Below, piece by piece: positions 43,263-54,400 of a DNA stretch of 64,000 nucleotides (positions within the stretch are counted from its first letter, which is position 1; each line of letters starts with the position of its first letter). Under the pieces are notes generated by a model. That model was not told the DNA's origin. It saw only the letters and a list, made by a program, of their open reading frames with translations, and made no database searches. The stretch is from NCBI RefSeq assembly GCF_964275005.1, contig NC_092706.1:6548064-6612063 (forward strand). The letters are read 5' to 3'. The translations under genes were made by a program, and so were the position numbers. Origin of the DNA: Diadema setosum. Taxonomy: Eukaryota; Echinodermata; Echinoidea; Diadematoida; Diadematidae.

Positions 43263-43580
43263 TTTAGTTGTTTGTTTTGCTCATAACTTGAACATGATTC
43301 TTTATTACACTTAAATACGAATCGCGATTTCCGGTGGAATGAAGACGTGCATGTTATACATGCTTACGATCTGCGTGCTCGTTTTAAAACAGTAACAGCT
43401 GCAGTGAGCCGAGACAGTAAAAACCTCTGGGTGTAATCAGCATGTATTTTTACATTTCGTTTTTCTTACTTTATTAAAATTGCTTTGAGCCTTGAGGGGA
43501 ATGTAACTTACAAGCTCTGCCTTTTAGTTTCCTTCCATTTTCAACATTTTCAACATTATGCAGTAAATATCATGTATTGA

Positions 43581-43826
43581 TTTGTCAGAACATAATGACA
43601 GTATTGACAGAAATTCTAACCATACAAACATCAATACTGTTTTGTCAACGAAATTGTATACTGCAATGCTATACAATAATATAGTTAATCAAGTGCATGA
43701 TTAGTCATTTTAGCCTTGGTTTAGGAAACCATGTTGTTTCTAATTGGTTTCGTTTCACGATCCCGTGAAACAAAATGACAAAAGATAGCACCGTGCAAGT
43801 GTGTAGACCAATTTTCAACGGAAATG
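43581..43826 (+). repeat. Dispersed repeat, copy 2
   Basis: Homologous to the reverse complement of 36839-37078. This copy is followed by a TTTGTCGGAAATG… GAAATG tail (43850-43880), which suggests the family could be the 3' part of a non-LTR element or SINE. Confidence 0.75.
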
Positions 43827-43915
43827 AATGATAATTTGACCTCTTTGTCGGAAATGAAAATAAATGAAATGAAATGAGATTGAATGAATGTTTGCTAGAA
43901 GACCGTTATCTCGGA

Positions 43916-44065
43916 GGGGGGGGGGGGAGTGGTTGCTAGACTTCATGCATCTTTATAGTTAATCTCGCGTCTTGTGTAAGTTTGGTTAGTGTGGGATGAG
44001 AGTTCAACTCGAGATATTTTCTAGGACGTCATTTTTGTTTTGTTTTTTCCTGGGGGGGGGGGGGG
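43916..44065. repeat. Two poly-G runs (12 and 14 bases)
   Basis: G12 at 43916-43927 and G14 at 44052-44065. Confidence 0.9.
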
Positions 44066-44434
44066 TGGGGTGACCCTGCCGGAAAATGGGGACATGTGAG
44101 GATCTATCGCAGGGAAAAAGTATCATGACCACGCGCCTGATCATATTATTCATGAGCTTCCTGCAAGTTCTTGTTGTTCGATCACAATGTACGCGGCATG
44201 TTACCCAAACTAACTTTGTCATTGCGTAGGATGACCTATATAAACCGTGATCACGATGTTGACGTATACCCACAGCGCACCTTAGGTTCTAAATTCATGC
44301 TGCCTGCTTTGCATGTAGCTTGTTGCGTGCGCTTTTCATTCGCTGACTATAATAGCGTTGATGATGTATAACCGCATACACGATCAAAAGAACATGTATT
44401 TCGGATAATTGAGATAAACCATAGTCTTATTAGT

Positions 44435-44564
44435 CCCCCCCCCCCCCCGAAACAAAAAACACAAAAAAACACACACACATACACACACACAAAACAAAAA
44501 GAGGAAGAAGAAGAAGAAGAAGAAGAAGAAGAAGAAGAAGAAGAAGAAGAAGAAGAAGAAGAAA
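44435..44564. repeat. Poly-C, (CA)-rich and (GAA)n tract
   Basis: C14 at 44435-44448, an A/CA-rich spacer, then about 20 GAA triplets at 44504-44564. Confidence 0.95.
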
Positions 44565-45442
44565 AATCGTGATGGAGCGTATTACCATACCGGAACGAAT
44601 TTTGTGCGAACTTATATTCAGCGCTCTTAATAAAAAGATGGGATCATTAAGGGCTTACTATTTAGCATTGCACTTCCTTTTCAAATTTCATTTTATTTTC
44701 ATCCTACTAATGTGATATTCATTTGTCAATTAAAGTGCTTGAATAATAAATGGCATTAAACCGTGTAACTGTACAGGACGGTACTCTGGTCTATCTTACC
44801 TCCCTGTGAAAAAGGAATTTGTGCTTACCCCTTAGTTTCCCATGTCTGATTGAACATTTTACATTGCTTGTTTTTTTAAAGTGCAGGTTTCTACAAATTG
44901 TACAATAATTTGACAACTAGTAAGGTAAATATTGTTTTGTTTTAGATAAAATTGATAGACGTAGAACTTGGTACGGTGCGTTTTTAAATTTAAAGCGTTT
45001 AATCTTCAAACTTATTCTAAAGCTTTACCGGTAGTCCCTTACATCAATGTAAATATTATTATACAGACTCTATAAGCGGCACTGTAGCTATGGCGCTGTT
45101 GCGTCCAATTCCGTTTTGTGGCACGGTATACAGGTCGCTCCGACAGGCTTTGGATCCACATTTCAATGTGGTCCACAGTTGCTGTATCAGTTTCTTGGCA
45201 CAATTCACTTTCACACGGTTCGCTTTCGCACGGTGTACGTTCACACGGTTCGCTTAAGGAGCGCGGTTCAGTCTGAACTCGAGATTGGCTCTCGGATATA
45301 GACAGCTATGGACCGCTCTGGATCGCTCTGGATCGCTTTGAAAATAAAGTAGGGGTGATGAACACACCCCAAATGACAGCGGAAATGACAGCAATTTAAA
45401 AGAAAGTAAGAAAGACGAATAGAATTGATGACTCACATTGTG

Positions 45443-45479
45443 TTCACACTGTTAAAAAGCTCGAATTTAACAGTGTGAA
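45443..45479. repeat. Hairpin in a CACACTGTG-rich repeat
   Basis: TTCACACTGTTAAA and TTTAACAGTGTGAA form 14 bp complementary arms with a 9-base loop. Further CACTGTG/CACAATGTG units follow to about 45545. Probably part of a small dispersed inverted-repeat element; its ends are not resolved. Confidence 0.6.
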
Positions 45480-46043
45480 GAGATTTCATACTGTGTTCAC
45501 AATGTGTTTCACAATGTGCTACTCACACTGTGGGACACTGTGTTCGTTCCAGCAGGGACGTTATAGTTCTTTTTGTTCTCCACATGCTAGTTTGCTATGT
45601 CATAATTAGATTAGAGTAAGAACAAAAGAAAAAATAATAATATCGAGAAACTGAGCAGACATCCGGGTTTTTTTTTTGTGTCACTAGTCTAGAAGGTCGC
45701 TTCATCGCAAGCAAACGCGGCATCCACTTCTCACGTTCAGTGTACTTCAAGGGTTAGACTCCAAAACTTTAAAGGTTATTGTCTTCCTTTCTGCGTGTGT
45801 GCGTTTGTTTGTATGTGTGTGTGTTTTAACCATTGTACAGTCCATTGGTGATAATCAAATAGACCGCTTTTACGTCCAAATGTTTCATTAGATTAATCAA
45901 ATTGCACTATGGCATTTGGTTGAATCAGCATGTAGTGTTGGTTGAGCTGCAGATTCTTATCATTTTTTTCTCTCTTTTCTTGCTTAGAATCCATGGGGAT
46001 GCACAACTTGTAATATCCCAGAGAATAGTGGTCCAATTTCTCT

Positions 46044-46056
<13 letters not shown>

Positions 46057-46073
<17 letters not shown>
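46057..46073. repeat. 17-base poly-G after (TG)n
   Basis: A short TG run leads into 17 G. Confidence 0.95.
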
Positions 46074-46074
<1 letters not shown>

Positions 46075-46974
46075 GGAGAATTAATATTAAAAGCCCACAA
46101 ATCCATTTCCAGCCCTGCTTCTTCGACGTATTACTATCGTCGTAGTCGAATCGACGGACAAAATTTTGTATGGTGATCAGGCACATAATCCGGTTACCTT
46201 AATCGTGCCATCGCAATTAGAAGTGGTCTGTTTGGTGATTACTTAGTAGTTGGTGATTGTGATGGGTCTACAAGGCGAATGTATTTCCCTCGATGCATGA
46301 CAGTATAAGAAGAGTGACTTTTCAGAAAGGGCAAGGGCGGGAGGAAACATCTCGCAAGAGACTAGAAATACGTATTTCTCTCATCTCCCTGCCCTTGTGT
46401 TAGTTAATGACTGGACAATTAGTTTACTTCTCTTCTTAACAAACATAATGATGCGTAAAAGCAACGTCAATCATATCAACACTCCCAATTCTAATCCTTA
46501 CAAGACGAATTGACATCGCTTGTGCAAAATCATTATTTACGTGAACAGTCAGAAACCAAACCGCCAGCTGGCAATGCTCATCTCAGACATAAGTTATAGA
46601 CATTCATTCCCTTATTATGTTCTTCAAGTCTTCTGTAATTGTGTCAGCCTCACATTTGATAAGTGATTACCTGGAGCAAATAACCCGGGACAGACAAATT
46701 CAAGTCATTGCTTAAAGAAATGAAGCAACAAAACAAGCATGCCCCTCCATTCAATGGACTTTGGTATGTAATAATGATCGTGTTCACGTACACAAAGGAT
46801 TGCCATAATATCTATTACCTTGTGAAACAATGGTTGTAATGAGTTTGCCCTTACAGAATCTGAGACTTGTAAGGGGCAAACTTAATTGTCCTTTAAACCT
46901 TACATATATACTTACTCTCGATCTCTGTAAAGGGGATAAGGACATCCGTTATAAGTCATATGCCCACACACAAG

Positions 46975-47110
46975 CAGGGGCGGATCCAGGAATTCCGTAA
47001 AGAGGGGGCACGTTTACAAAACTAAAGGGGGGGGGGGGAGGGCGCACGCACCCCTCCACCATTTTTTCTTTTTTATTTCTTTTGTTTCAACAAAAAATAA
47101 AGGGGGGGGG
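46975..47110 (+). mobile_element. One end of a possible hAT-type DNA element
   Basis: Starts CAGGGGCGGATCCAGGAATT, a CAG-initiated terminus of the kind found on hAT elements and their MITEs, and continues into G-rich sequence (G12 at 47027-47038, G9 at 47102-47110). The matching inverted end was not found, so it is probably truncated. Confidence 0.35.
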
Positions 47111-48564
47111 AGATATTCAAAAGAGAAAGAGAGGTATTTTCAATCCAGTAAAGATTTAAAATATATAGAGGAGACTTCACAAAATACTTTATAATCTCTG
47201 GATGACGGTACACTAAGTGGCCTTCGGCGTATAAATGCCTTGACCACGGAAAAAAAAATCAGTGAAATTACATTTTCTTCCGTTTTTCTTGATGACCTTT
47301 ATTGCCTATGGGGAAAAAAACCGCATCATTTTCGCCTTTTGTTTGACAAGCAAGGAGACAGAGATAGAGAGGGAGAGAAAGATGATTTGTAGTGATCACA
47401 AAGATGTCCATGAAAAATGAAAAAAAATGAGAAAGTTATTAAATACAGAACACTTGAGGAACTTAAGCGAGGTTTAAGGAGACAACGCGTAGAAATGAAA
47501 AACAACCTCAAGAAAGCCGCATGCAATGATGGCTAATGGAGCCACTTTGCGAACACAACGTCTCTACTATTATATAATAATGAAATAAGTTAGAAATTTG
47601 AAACCATCTGCAATTTCCCACTATATCCGCACCCTTCTGGTCAAATCGCGGACATGACCGTGGACACAAATGAATTAGTTTCCTTTCGGATTCGTAACCG
47701 CAATAGCAAATTTTCCTTCGCTTTGTAAAACTTATTTTTGGGGAAAAGGAATTAAAGGATTTCATTTCCGTTAGGTAGCCAGAAATTTAACTTCAGTTCT
47801 TACAAAATGTGTAAGCCACAATTTTGCAAGAATAAATTACATCATCGTAATATTATTTCTATTGTCTGTTGTTTCTCTATTTTTTTGATGACGTGCTTCA
47901 AAACAAGAATATGAATTATTGCAAAATATGAGTCTCTTAATCCTTCAGTTTTAGTTTCAGTTTGTTTAATTTCTCCACTTGTAATCTGAGAACAAACATT
48001 TCAGAGAAATTCATAGACTGTCTAACATGCGCAGAGAATTGCAGGAATCATAGTTGCGAAGGAAAACTATGGAAAGTATACATGTATGCATCGTAAAAAA
48101 AAGACCCAAAACAATCAACACATCCTCTATTCTGTTGTGACGGGCGTCCATCTATAACTTTAATACAAGTGTTGTCCTTTAGGTCTTCTGTGACTTAACT
48201 GCCCAAAAGATGCCAAAATGAGCATTTAAGCAAAGTCATTGACAAGGAATGTCACTTCTGGAGAAACTATGTGGTTATAAATCATACAGGTTATTATACA
48301 TGTTATAGTTCTTCTAAAAATGTAACCCGTTTTTGGAAGTTGGGAATTGGTCTTCGTCAAGTTGAGAGACCTACAAAAATTCGAGTATAGAATAATCATG
48401 ACAGTTGAATGATAAAAAACTGTAGATTTAGGTAAGACCCTTCCCAAGCCTCGAAGAACTTCGGATTGAAGAGAAACAAACTGATTACCTTAAACGCTAA
48501 TCACGATACACATATTTTTGTCTTTTTGCGCAACTTTATATAATTTCTGACACGCGTCTGCAGC

Positions 48565-48902
48565 CCTATAAGCCAGTTCACAGTTCCAATCTGAGAATGT
48601 GCAGATAAAGGCCATTGCAAACCTTCCCTTGAAATGGATCTGGAAATGAAGTATTCAAAACCTAGATAGGGCTTCATGACAACTGAGTTATAATTGAACC
48701 AGATGCAGGTTGGTATTTACAGGTGAATGTGCATTCTTTTCACCAACAGTAACAAAAGTCATTCGTGCAGCACTGACATGTAAATTAACACTTCCTACAT
48801 GACTGTTTTAACTGCTCTTCTTGAGGACTATTCCATGTTTCGCAAAGTCTGTGGTTGGAGAGGTCATTGCAGACTAGTGCTAACTGTGAACTGGCTTATA
48901 GG
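48565..48902. mobile_element. TIR element (338 bp) with 21 bp inverted ends
   Basis: Left end CCTATAAGCCAGTTCACAGTT and right end AACTGTGAACTGGCTTATAGG are exact reverse complements over 21 bp. The interior is non-coding and not palindromic. No target duplication is obvious. Non-autonomous; superfamily unknown. Confidence 0.8.
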
Positions 48903-49072
48903 TGTGAGACGTAAAGACCTAAGTAGAATAATAAACAATGGTGGCGTCCTTCCTATCTAGAATGGCTCATGGTTCCGACCTGCCACTCGTTGAGGTGGAG
49001 CGACACAGGCAGGAGTGTTCAGTTTTTGGCGGGTGAAAGTGGCTTTGTGCGTTAAGTGGGGAAAGTACTTAC

Positions 49073-49210
49073 ATCGCTGGTTTGGACATCCAATTCTGCA
49101 GCCTCTTTTTGTCAATCGCATGACCGCACTCTTCAAGCATCTCTCTTGCACTCTCTTTATTTTTACTTCCTCTCGCGCCCTCTCCAACTTCCACGCTGTC
49201 TCTCGTCCTC
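49073..49210 (-). CDS. Possible internal exon of an unidentified gene
   Basis: On the minus strand a 138-base segment is bounded by a candidate acceptor (AG at 49212-49211 after TTCTTAA) and a strong donor consensus GTAAGT at 49072-49067. In one frame it has no stop and reads with normal protein composition, including REMLEECGHAIDKKRLQNWM. Both ends are in the same phase (138 = 46 x 3). A competing open frame also crosses this segment, so the frame is not certain. No family is recognised and no partner exons were found. Confidence 0.25.
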
Positions 49211-50581
49211 CTTTAAGAAGCTGACCGTTGCCATGGAAAATGCTGATTTTCCCATTGACCATTTTTTTTTTGGGGCCAGTAACTAAAAGTGTGAGAGGAC
49301 ACTTGAGTAGAAGTGAAGGAGGCCATGGTTGTGTGGCGTAAGTGTCAGTCAACTTTATATTCTCATGTAATGAGGGAAGAACAGTCACGAGGGACACCAG
49401 CAGACTCCTCTGGAAGACAAGGAAGCTAACAGACTACATTGACATAGAACCAATAATGTCATCTTCTCACAGAGTGGATGACGAAGAAAGCCATAACGCG
49501 TTTCACCCCTCATGATTAGAACTCTAAAATATCTTAAATATTTCATGAGTGATTTCTGACTATCTCGCGAAAATTTAAAAGACTCTAACCCCCCATCTCA
49601 AGCAATACTATACCATCCATTTAATAGCACAGATATTTTATCCTCAAGTTACAACTCTGTTTTCACGATTTTTTTAAAGCCTGTGTCATCAGTAAATCAG
49701 TCTGCATCAATGTTATGTGAACTCATATGATTAGTATTATAATACTAAGAATGACAAATCGACGGTGATTTCATATCATCTGTTCATTTCTATCTTTTTA
49801 TTTTAATTTTTACTGTAAACGATTCTTGTGCCTTTTGGATGCTCCGAAGAAATAACGGAGAATTTGGGCCAAAGAAAAGAAAGTGGGTCATATTCTTTGA
49901 CACAATATACAGCTCTCTATACAACTTAAGGGAATAAAAAAAACCAAATGTTTGTACCGTATAGATCGCACAATGTAGTGCAGATCAACACATAAAGAAT
50001 AAAGATTTTAAAAAGTGGGTTTGGAGGAGGCAAGAGGAAAAGGGAACCGTTTTTCCCTTCGGCGCCCCGTTCTGGGATCGGCTCTCGATCCAGTCGTCTC
50101 CGGGCAACGATCGATCGCTGAACGTCCAATTAGAAAATCAATTGTGGTCGTCAATTTGCCCATCATGGCGAGACCCATTTGGGTTGGTTAGCTTCGATCT
50201 CGATCACTCGCCGACAAAGGGGGCTCGAGGGAATAAGAGGGGGAAGGAAGCGATTGGAGGGGGAAACAATCTCCAGAATACAACGAAAATGGGGGAACTG
50301 ATTTACCGAAACGACAATAGTAACAGCAAAGTAAGAAAAGAAAGAAAAAGAAAGAGGTCCGAATATCGCATATTATAAAATGGGTTCAAGAAAGTAGCCA
50401 ATAGGAAGCGCTGAAATGAGTCACGTGGGCGTTGTTTATTCTAGTCCCATCGCACTGCGTGTTAAATCCACCGTGGTTAAATCCTATTGCCGATCGTCTG
50501 TGCGCGCGGCGGCTCCTTTGAATTGCATGCATACATAGAGTACGCGCTGTCAATCCTGTAAACAACTTCTAGTTCGGGCTA
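49211..50581. other. Non-coding stretch with GC-richer patch
   Basis: Contains a MITE end (49518-49624) and a CpG-richer region at about 50040-50560, with several GATC/CGAT motifs and CACGTG near 50421, that might be regulatory. No gene is supported. Confidence 0.4.
49518..49624. mobile_element. Fragment of the AAAGGGAT palindromic MITE, copy C
   Basis: Matches the right ~105 bp of the copy at 58502-58905, sharing ATTTCATGAGTG-like and CCCCCATCTCAAGCAATACT-like blocks. The left part of the element is missing. Confidence 0.65.
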
Positions 50582-51013
50582 CCGGCCGGTGTAGCGGCAG
50601 ATAGCGTTCCGCGGCGTTTTTTGTTCTAAAACAGTATCCGCCGGCAGATCGTGTCCTAACACTGGCGGATACTGTTCTGAAGCGCAGGTATCGTTAATAT
50701 CGTTGCTTCTCACTGTGGTTTCTTCCTTTCGCTGCTTCTGCCAATGCGCCCCTGCTTGTTCGCTGCTTCCATTTCGAGTTTCACGTACAATACCTCTATA
50801 TTTGCTGCTTCCGCCCCTCGCTGCTGCTGTTTCGCTGCCTCCACTTACACTCCAGACCGGTATTCCGTGGTTGATGTGGAGCAGCTAGCTCTGGTCCGCA
50901 CGTATCTTTTTTTTTTTTTTCGTAGCCATGCGAGAAATTATCTTATAAATATTCATTACGCAAGCAGGAAAAGCCTCGATTTTCGTTGAATACGTCTAGT
51001 TCTGCGCCGTATC

Positions 51014-51015
<2 letters not shown>

Positions 51016-51046
<31 letters not shown>
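51016..51046. repeat. (TG)n microsatellite
   Basis: About 15 TG units inside the TIR element. Confidence 0.95.
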
Positions 51047-51049
<3 letters not shown>

Positions 51050-51260
51050 CGTGTACAAATCATTTGGCACTGTAGCTGTCTGCACCAACCGCGATCTGTT
51101 TTCTGGAAGTATTAAGAAGAGGAGAGGTTCTCTTCCGCGGTTTGGGCAATGATGATTATACCTCCATGGTAGAGTGATGGAGCTTCATACACGTGATACT
51201 GATATACGGGTGTGAAGTATAAGGCTATGAAGATATTGCTAAATTTGAAAATTTTACTCC

Positions 51261-51372
51261 GGGGGGGGGGGGGGCATTTCATCAACGAGTTCGTCGGAGT
51301 TTTCACCGACAAATTTGCTATCAGCCAATCAGACGCAAGGATTTCATTAGCTTTTAACAGTTGTCAGATGTA
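51261..51372 (+). mobile_element. Truncated GGGGCATTTCAT MITE nested in the TIR element
   Basis: A G14 run leads into GGGGCATTTCATCAACGAG, then CAGCCAATCAGACGCAAGGA, matching the left ~110 bp of the element at 17757-17896. The right terminus is missing. Confidence 0.75.
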
Positions 51373-52774
51373 AATGACAGGATATTGGCTCAGAATTGTG
51401 AAAGGTCAGGAGGGCAACACATTTTATTGATTTATCGTGGTTTTATTTTTGATATGCACAAAGATCAAAATATGTAGTTCACGTCAAAATGATGGATGAG
51501 TTAAATATGCCTTAAGATACTAGGGAAAGCAGCTTTGAATTTTCTTTTCAAGGATACATGAGAACAAGATTGGCATGCAGCAACATGTTCAAATCGTCTT
51601 ATTTCGAATTATAAGATGATTTGTATTGACAAGATTCTGTTAGTGTCCCATGTATTTTTGCCTTTCATTTTTGTTTTTCTTTATTTTGGTCCTACGTTGC
51701 ATCCGTGCTCCAGGCTTTACACCGTTCAGAATTTGGGATCTACGTGTAGGTTCCATCATATTTCTTATAGCGTTATACGTCATAGAACCAAACGCACAAT
51801 GATTGACCGCTATGTTTTACATGCTTACATTAATTTGCTGTGCATCAAAGCCCGATTTTATGATTCACTATGTTTTTATTAGTGAGTGTCAACAGATTAT
51901 AAAAATGTCAACCGTGAGTCCCTGTAGGGTATTCAAAGAGAGGCATAAGTCCCTGTTGTGTATTCATAGGGAGGCAGAATTCACTCCATCTCGTGACGAT
52001 TCATGCAGCATTTTGCTTACTAAAATGGCTGCCGTAAAGCTCGCGCAACTATTGGTTAGCAATACAGTAGCCACTTGGAACCTAATCCGCGCAGCGCGGA
52101 ACTCTTTTGACAGTCCCTGACGAAGATCACGTGCACGCGGCAGGTTAAGCAACGCTATTACAACGTAGTAACCTGTACGTACAAAATCTGCCGCTGTACA
52201 GTATCTGCCGTAACTAATCGCGGCAGATTTCAGCCCATGTCGGAACGATAACTGCCGATTGAAACGATAACTGCCGGCGGATACTGTTTTAGAACAAAAA
52301 ACGCCGCGGCACGCTATCTGCCGCTACACCGGCCGGCCTTTCTTCCCTTGTGCATAACATGTGTGGCGTACGTATACTCTTATCATACGTACACTTTGTA
52401 CAGTACAGTAGACCAAGCGTTGTAGGACCGGACGCGTACATGGAGTCACTTTGAAGGGCAAATCCAACGATTTAGCAGGTTAATTCTCACGCCGTTTTCA
52501 GAGTATGTTGTCTAGTAGGCCTATATGAGGAGTCTATATCAAGTCTTTAAGGTAAAGGGTGCATATTCTATGTAAAATAAGTAAGTTTTCATGCGGGAAC
52601 TTAAGTGTCCGGAAACCCAACCCCCCATCATACTTATACTGTATGTGCGGGATTTCCGAGTGGGACGTGCGTAAATGTTTGGGACGAACATCTTCGGACG
52701 TCTTGACCCACAAAGGTACGTGAAAAACGCTGGAAAATGCTGTTAGTTTTCGAATTTTCGACCCATTTTATAAA

Positions 52775-52922
52775 ACAAATGATGCACAGGATTATTTCGT
52801 GGCGTTAGTGGAGGCGTAGCTCACTCTCGGGTATTTACAATGTAGTGCATGTTTCACAATTGTAAATACCCTCGAGTGCACTATACGCCTCCACTAACGC
52901 ACTCTATCCTGTGCGTCATTTG
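52775..52922. mobile_element. Fold-back MITE (148 bp palindrome)
   Basis: The two halves are inverted copies: ACAAATGATGCACAGGAT at the left matches the complement of the right end ATCCTGTGCGTCATTTGT. Inner blocks GCGTTAGTGGAGGCGTA and GGGTATTTACA also pair with their complements. The centre is about 15 unpaired bases around 52845. Non-coding; can form a long hairpin. Confidence 0.85.
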
Positions 52923-53269
52923 TATACTAATGTACACGGTCTTGCTCTGTGAGTAAAGAGTATGTGACAACAGAATCATTGTATTGTTTCGAATGTAAAA
53001 AGGGAGCAAAGGAGATGCCCATAGTTTTATCGAAGACCATCAACAATAAATCATATCGAATAAGACAAAAAGATAAATGGAACGTCAATTTCAAGGACTT
53101 AATGACGTCATGGTGTCGTAATCATTCTTAGACATGAGTCGGAGAGTCGGAACATTCGAAAAACTTTGAAATAGTTGTCTGTGAATTTCGGCCGTGTGTC
53201 AACTCGGTCCCCATTTGTAAACAGCTTACGCGTTGATGGCTTGAGAACAATATAGGAAGGAGAAAGAAA

Positions 53270-53279
53270 GGGGGGGGGG
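53270..53279. repeat. 10-base poly-G run
   Basis: Ten consecutive G. Confidence 0.9.
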
Positions 53280-54309
53280 AGACTAAACAAGTGTCAAATA
53301 AAAAAGAAGGAATATGGACATAGAATTACATAAGATCATCTAGAAAGAGAAATTGTAGGTATTGATGATCACACAGCTGGAAAACTTTCCAGTTTATATT
53401 CCAATATCCAATATATATGTATATGCCTATCCTATATATATATGTGTGTACCTGGATGGTGGCTAAGGTAGTCTACGGATCCTGAATAGGGAATGATCTT
53501 ACATGCGATTTTTGTTCTAAAATCCTGATAAGAATAACTTGTTTCTAGACGCTTGATAAAAAGTACACGTGCAATGAGATCAGTAGTTTGTGAGCAACTC
53601 TCAAAGTTTCACCCATATAATGTACAATATAAACATACAAGGGCGCGTTCAGACATTATACTGTTTTTATATTGTTTTACAGAAAGTATTCATTTTCCTG
53701 TAAGGCCTGCTCTAACGAGTGAGGGACTTGGCCGTACCATTGTTATTTTTGGTGCTTCCTAATGCTAGAGAATCGCATACAGAAGGCAAGAAAGACTTTA
53801 ATAAAATTCTGGTAATAAAAATGAAATGAGAACTGTACGTAATGCTCAGTTCTGTCAAGTAGAAATGAGACTATGTATCTTTCATATACCTCTTCTTACT
53901 CTTGGTTGATTTGTAATTTTTCACTCGTTTGTTTTCTGTTAGCTAGTGGCTTAAGCCTTTAATTAGATAACTTTTCGGAAGAACGGTATACAAGTGTATA
54001 CTGAGGACTGTGTAGTCGCCGTTCGTTTATCAAAAAATTCACAACAACGTTTAATTTCCTGTAATGGATAACAGCACTTAGAGCGCACGTGCCTTATCGG
54101 TATATGTACCTGAGGATATTAGATCTTTGTGTTTGCACTTCTCTGTATTGATTAACGACATCATCGAGTTTCTCTCCGTGCTACGACGTAATCACGCGTG
54201 ATCGTCAAGATAACTTTGCTGTGGTATTTTGCACTCAACCGTACCGTTACATGCACTGCTTCCTGATTTTGCGGAAATTGTTTGGTTCGAGAGCCATTTT
54301 ACGATCTTG

Positions 54310-54358
54310 TACACACACACACGCACACACACACACACACACGCAAACACACACGCAC

Positions 54359-54399
<41 letters not shown>
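54310..54399. repeat. (CA)n microsatellite
   Basis: About 90 bases of CA with CG/AA interruptions. Overlapping His/Thr-rich and Val/Cys-rich frames are artefacts. Confidence 0.95.

Positions 54400-54400
<1 letters not shown>

Larger units (their letters stand above)
41961..48564. other. Repeat-rich non-coding stretch, no gene seen
   Basis: Contains the repeats listed separately here, and several short frames without coding character. Confidence 0.5.
50582..52336. mobile_element. Unclassified DNA-transposon-like element with 66 bp TIRs
   Basis: Left arm 50582-50647 and right arm 52271-52336 are inverted repeats of 66 bp with one mismatch, starting CCGGCCGGTGTAGCGGCAGA. The 8-mer CGGCAGAT/ATCTGCCG occurs twice near the left end (50595, 50642) and four times near the right (52186, 52203, 52221, 52315), like subterminal transposase-binding sites. 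The outermost bases are palindromic (CCGGCCGG), so a GGCC target duplication is possible but ambiguous. No transposase frame is present in the 1,755 bp; a GGGGCATTTCAT MITE end and simple repeats lie inside. Probably non-autonomous. Confidence 0.75.

Noticed and set aside
48957..49397. 146-codon minus-strand frame
   Set aside because: The alternative frame of the overlapping 49073-49210 segment looks more protein-like and is bounded by splice consensus, so the long frame was not called.
52949..53131. 60-codon frame with Cys-x2-Cys
   Set aside because: Starts at a GTG without splice support and shows no zinc-finger spacing beyond one CxxC; not enough to call.
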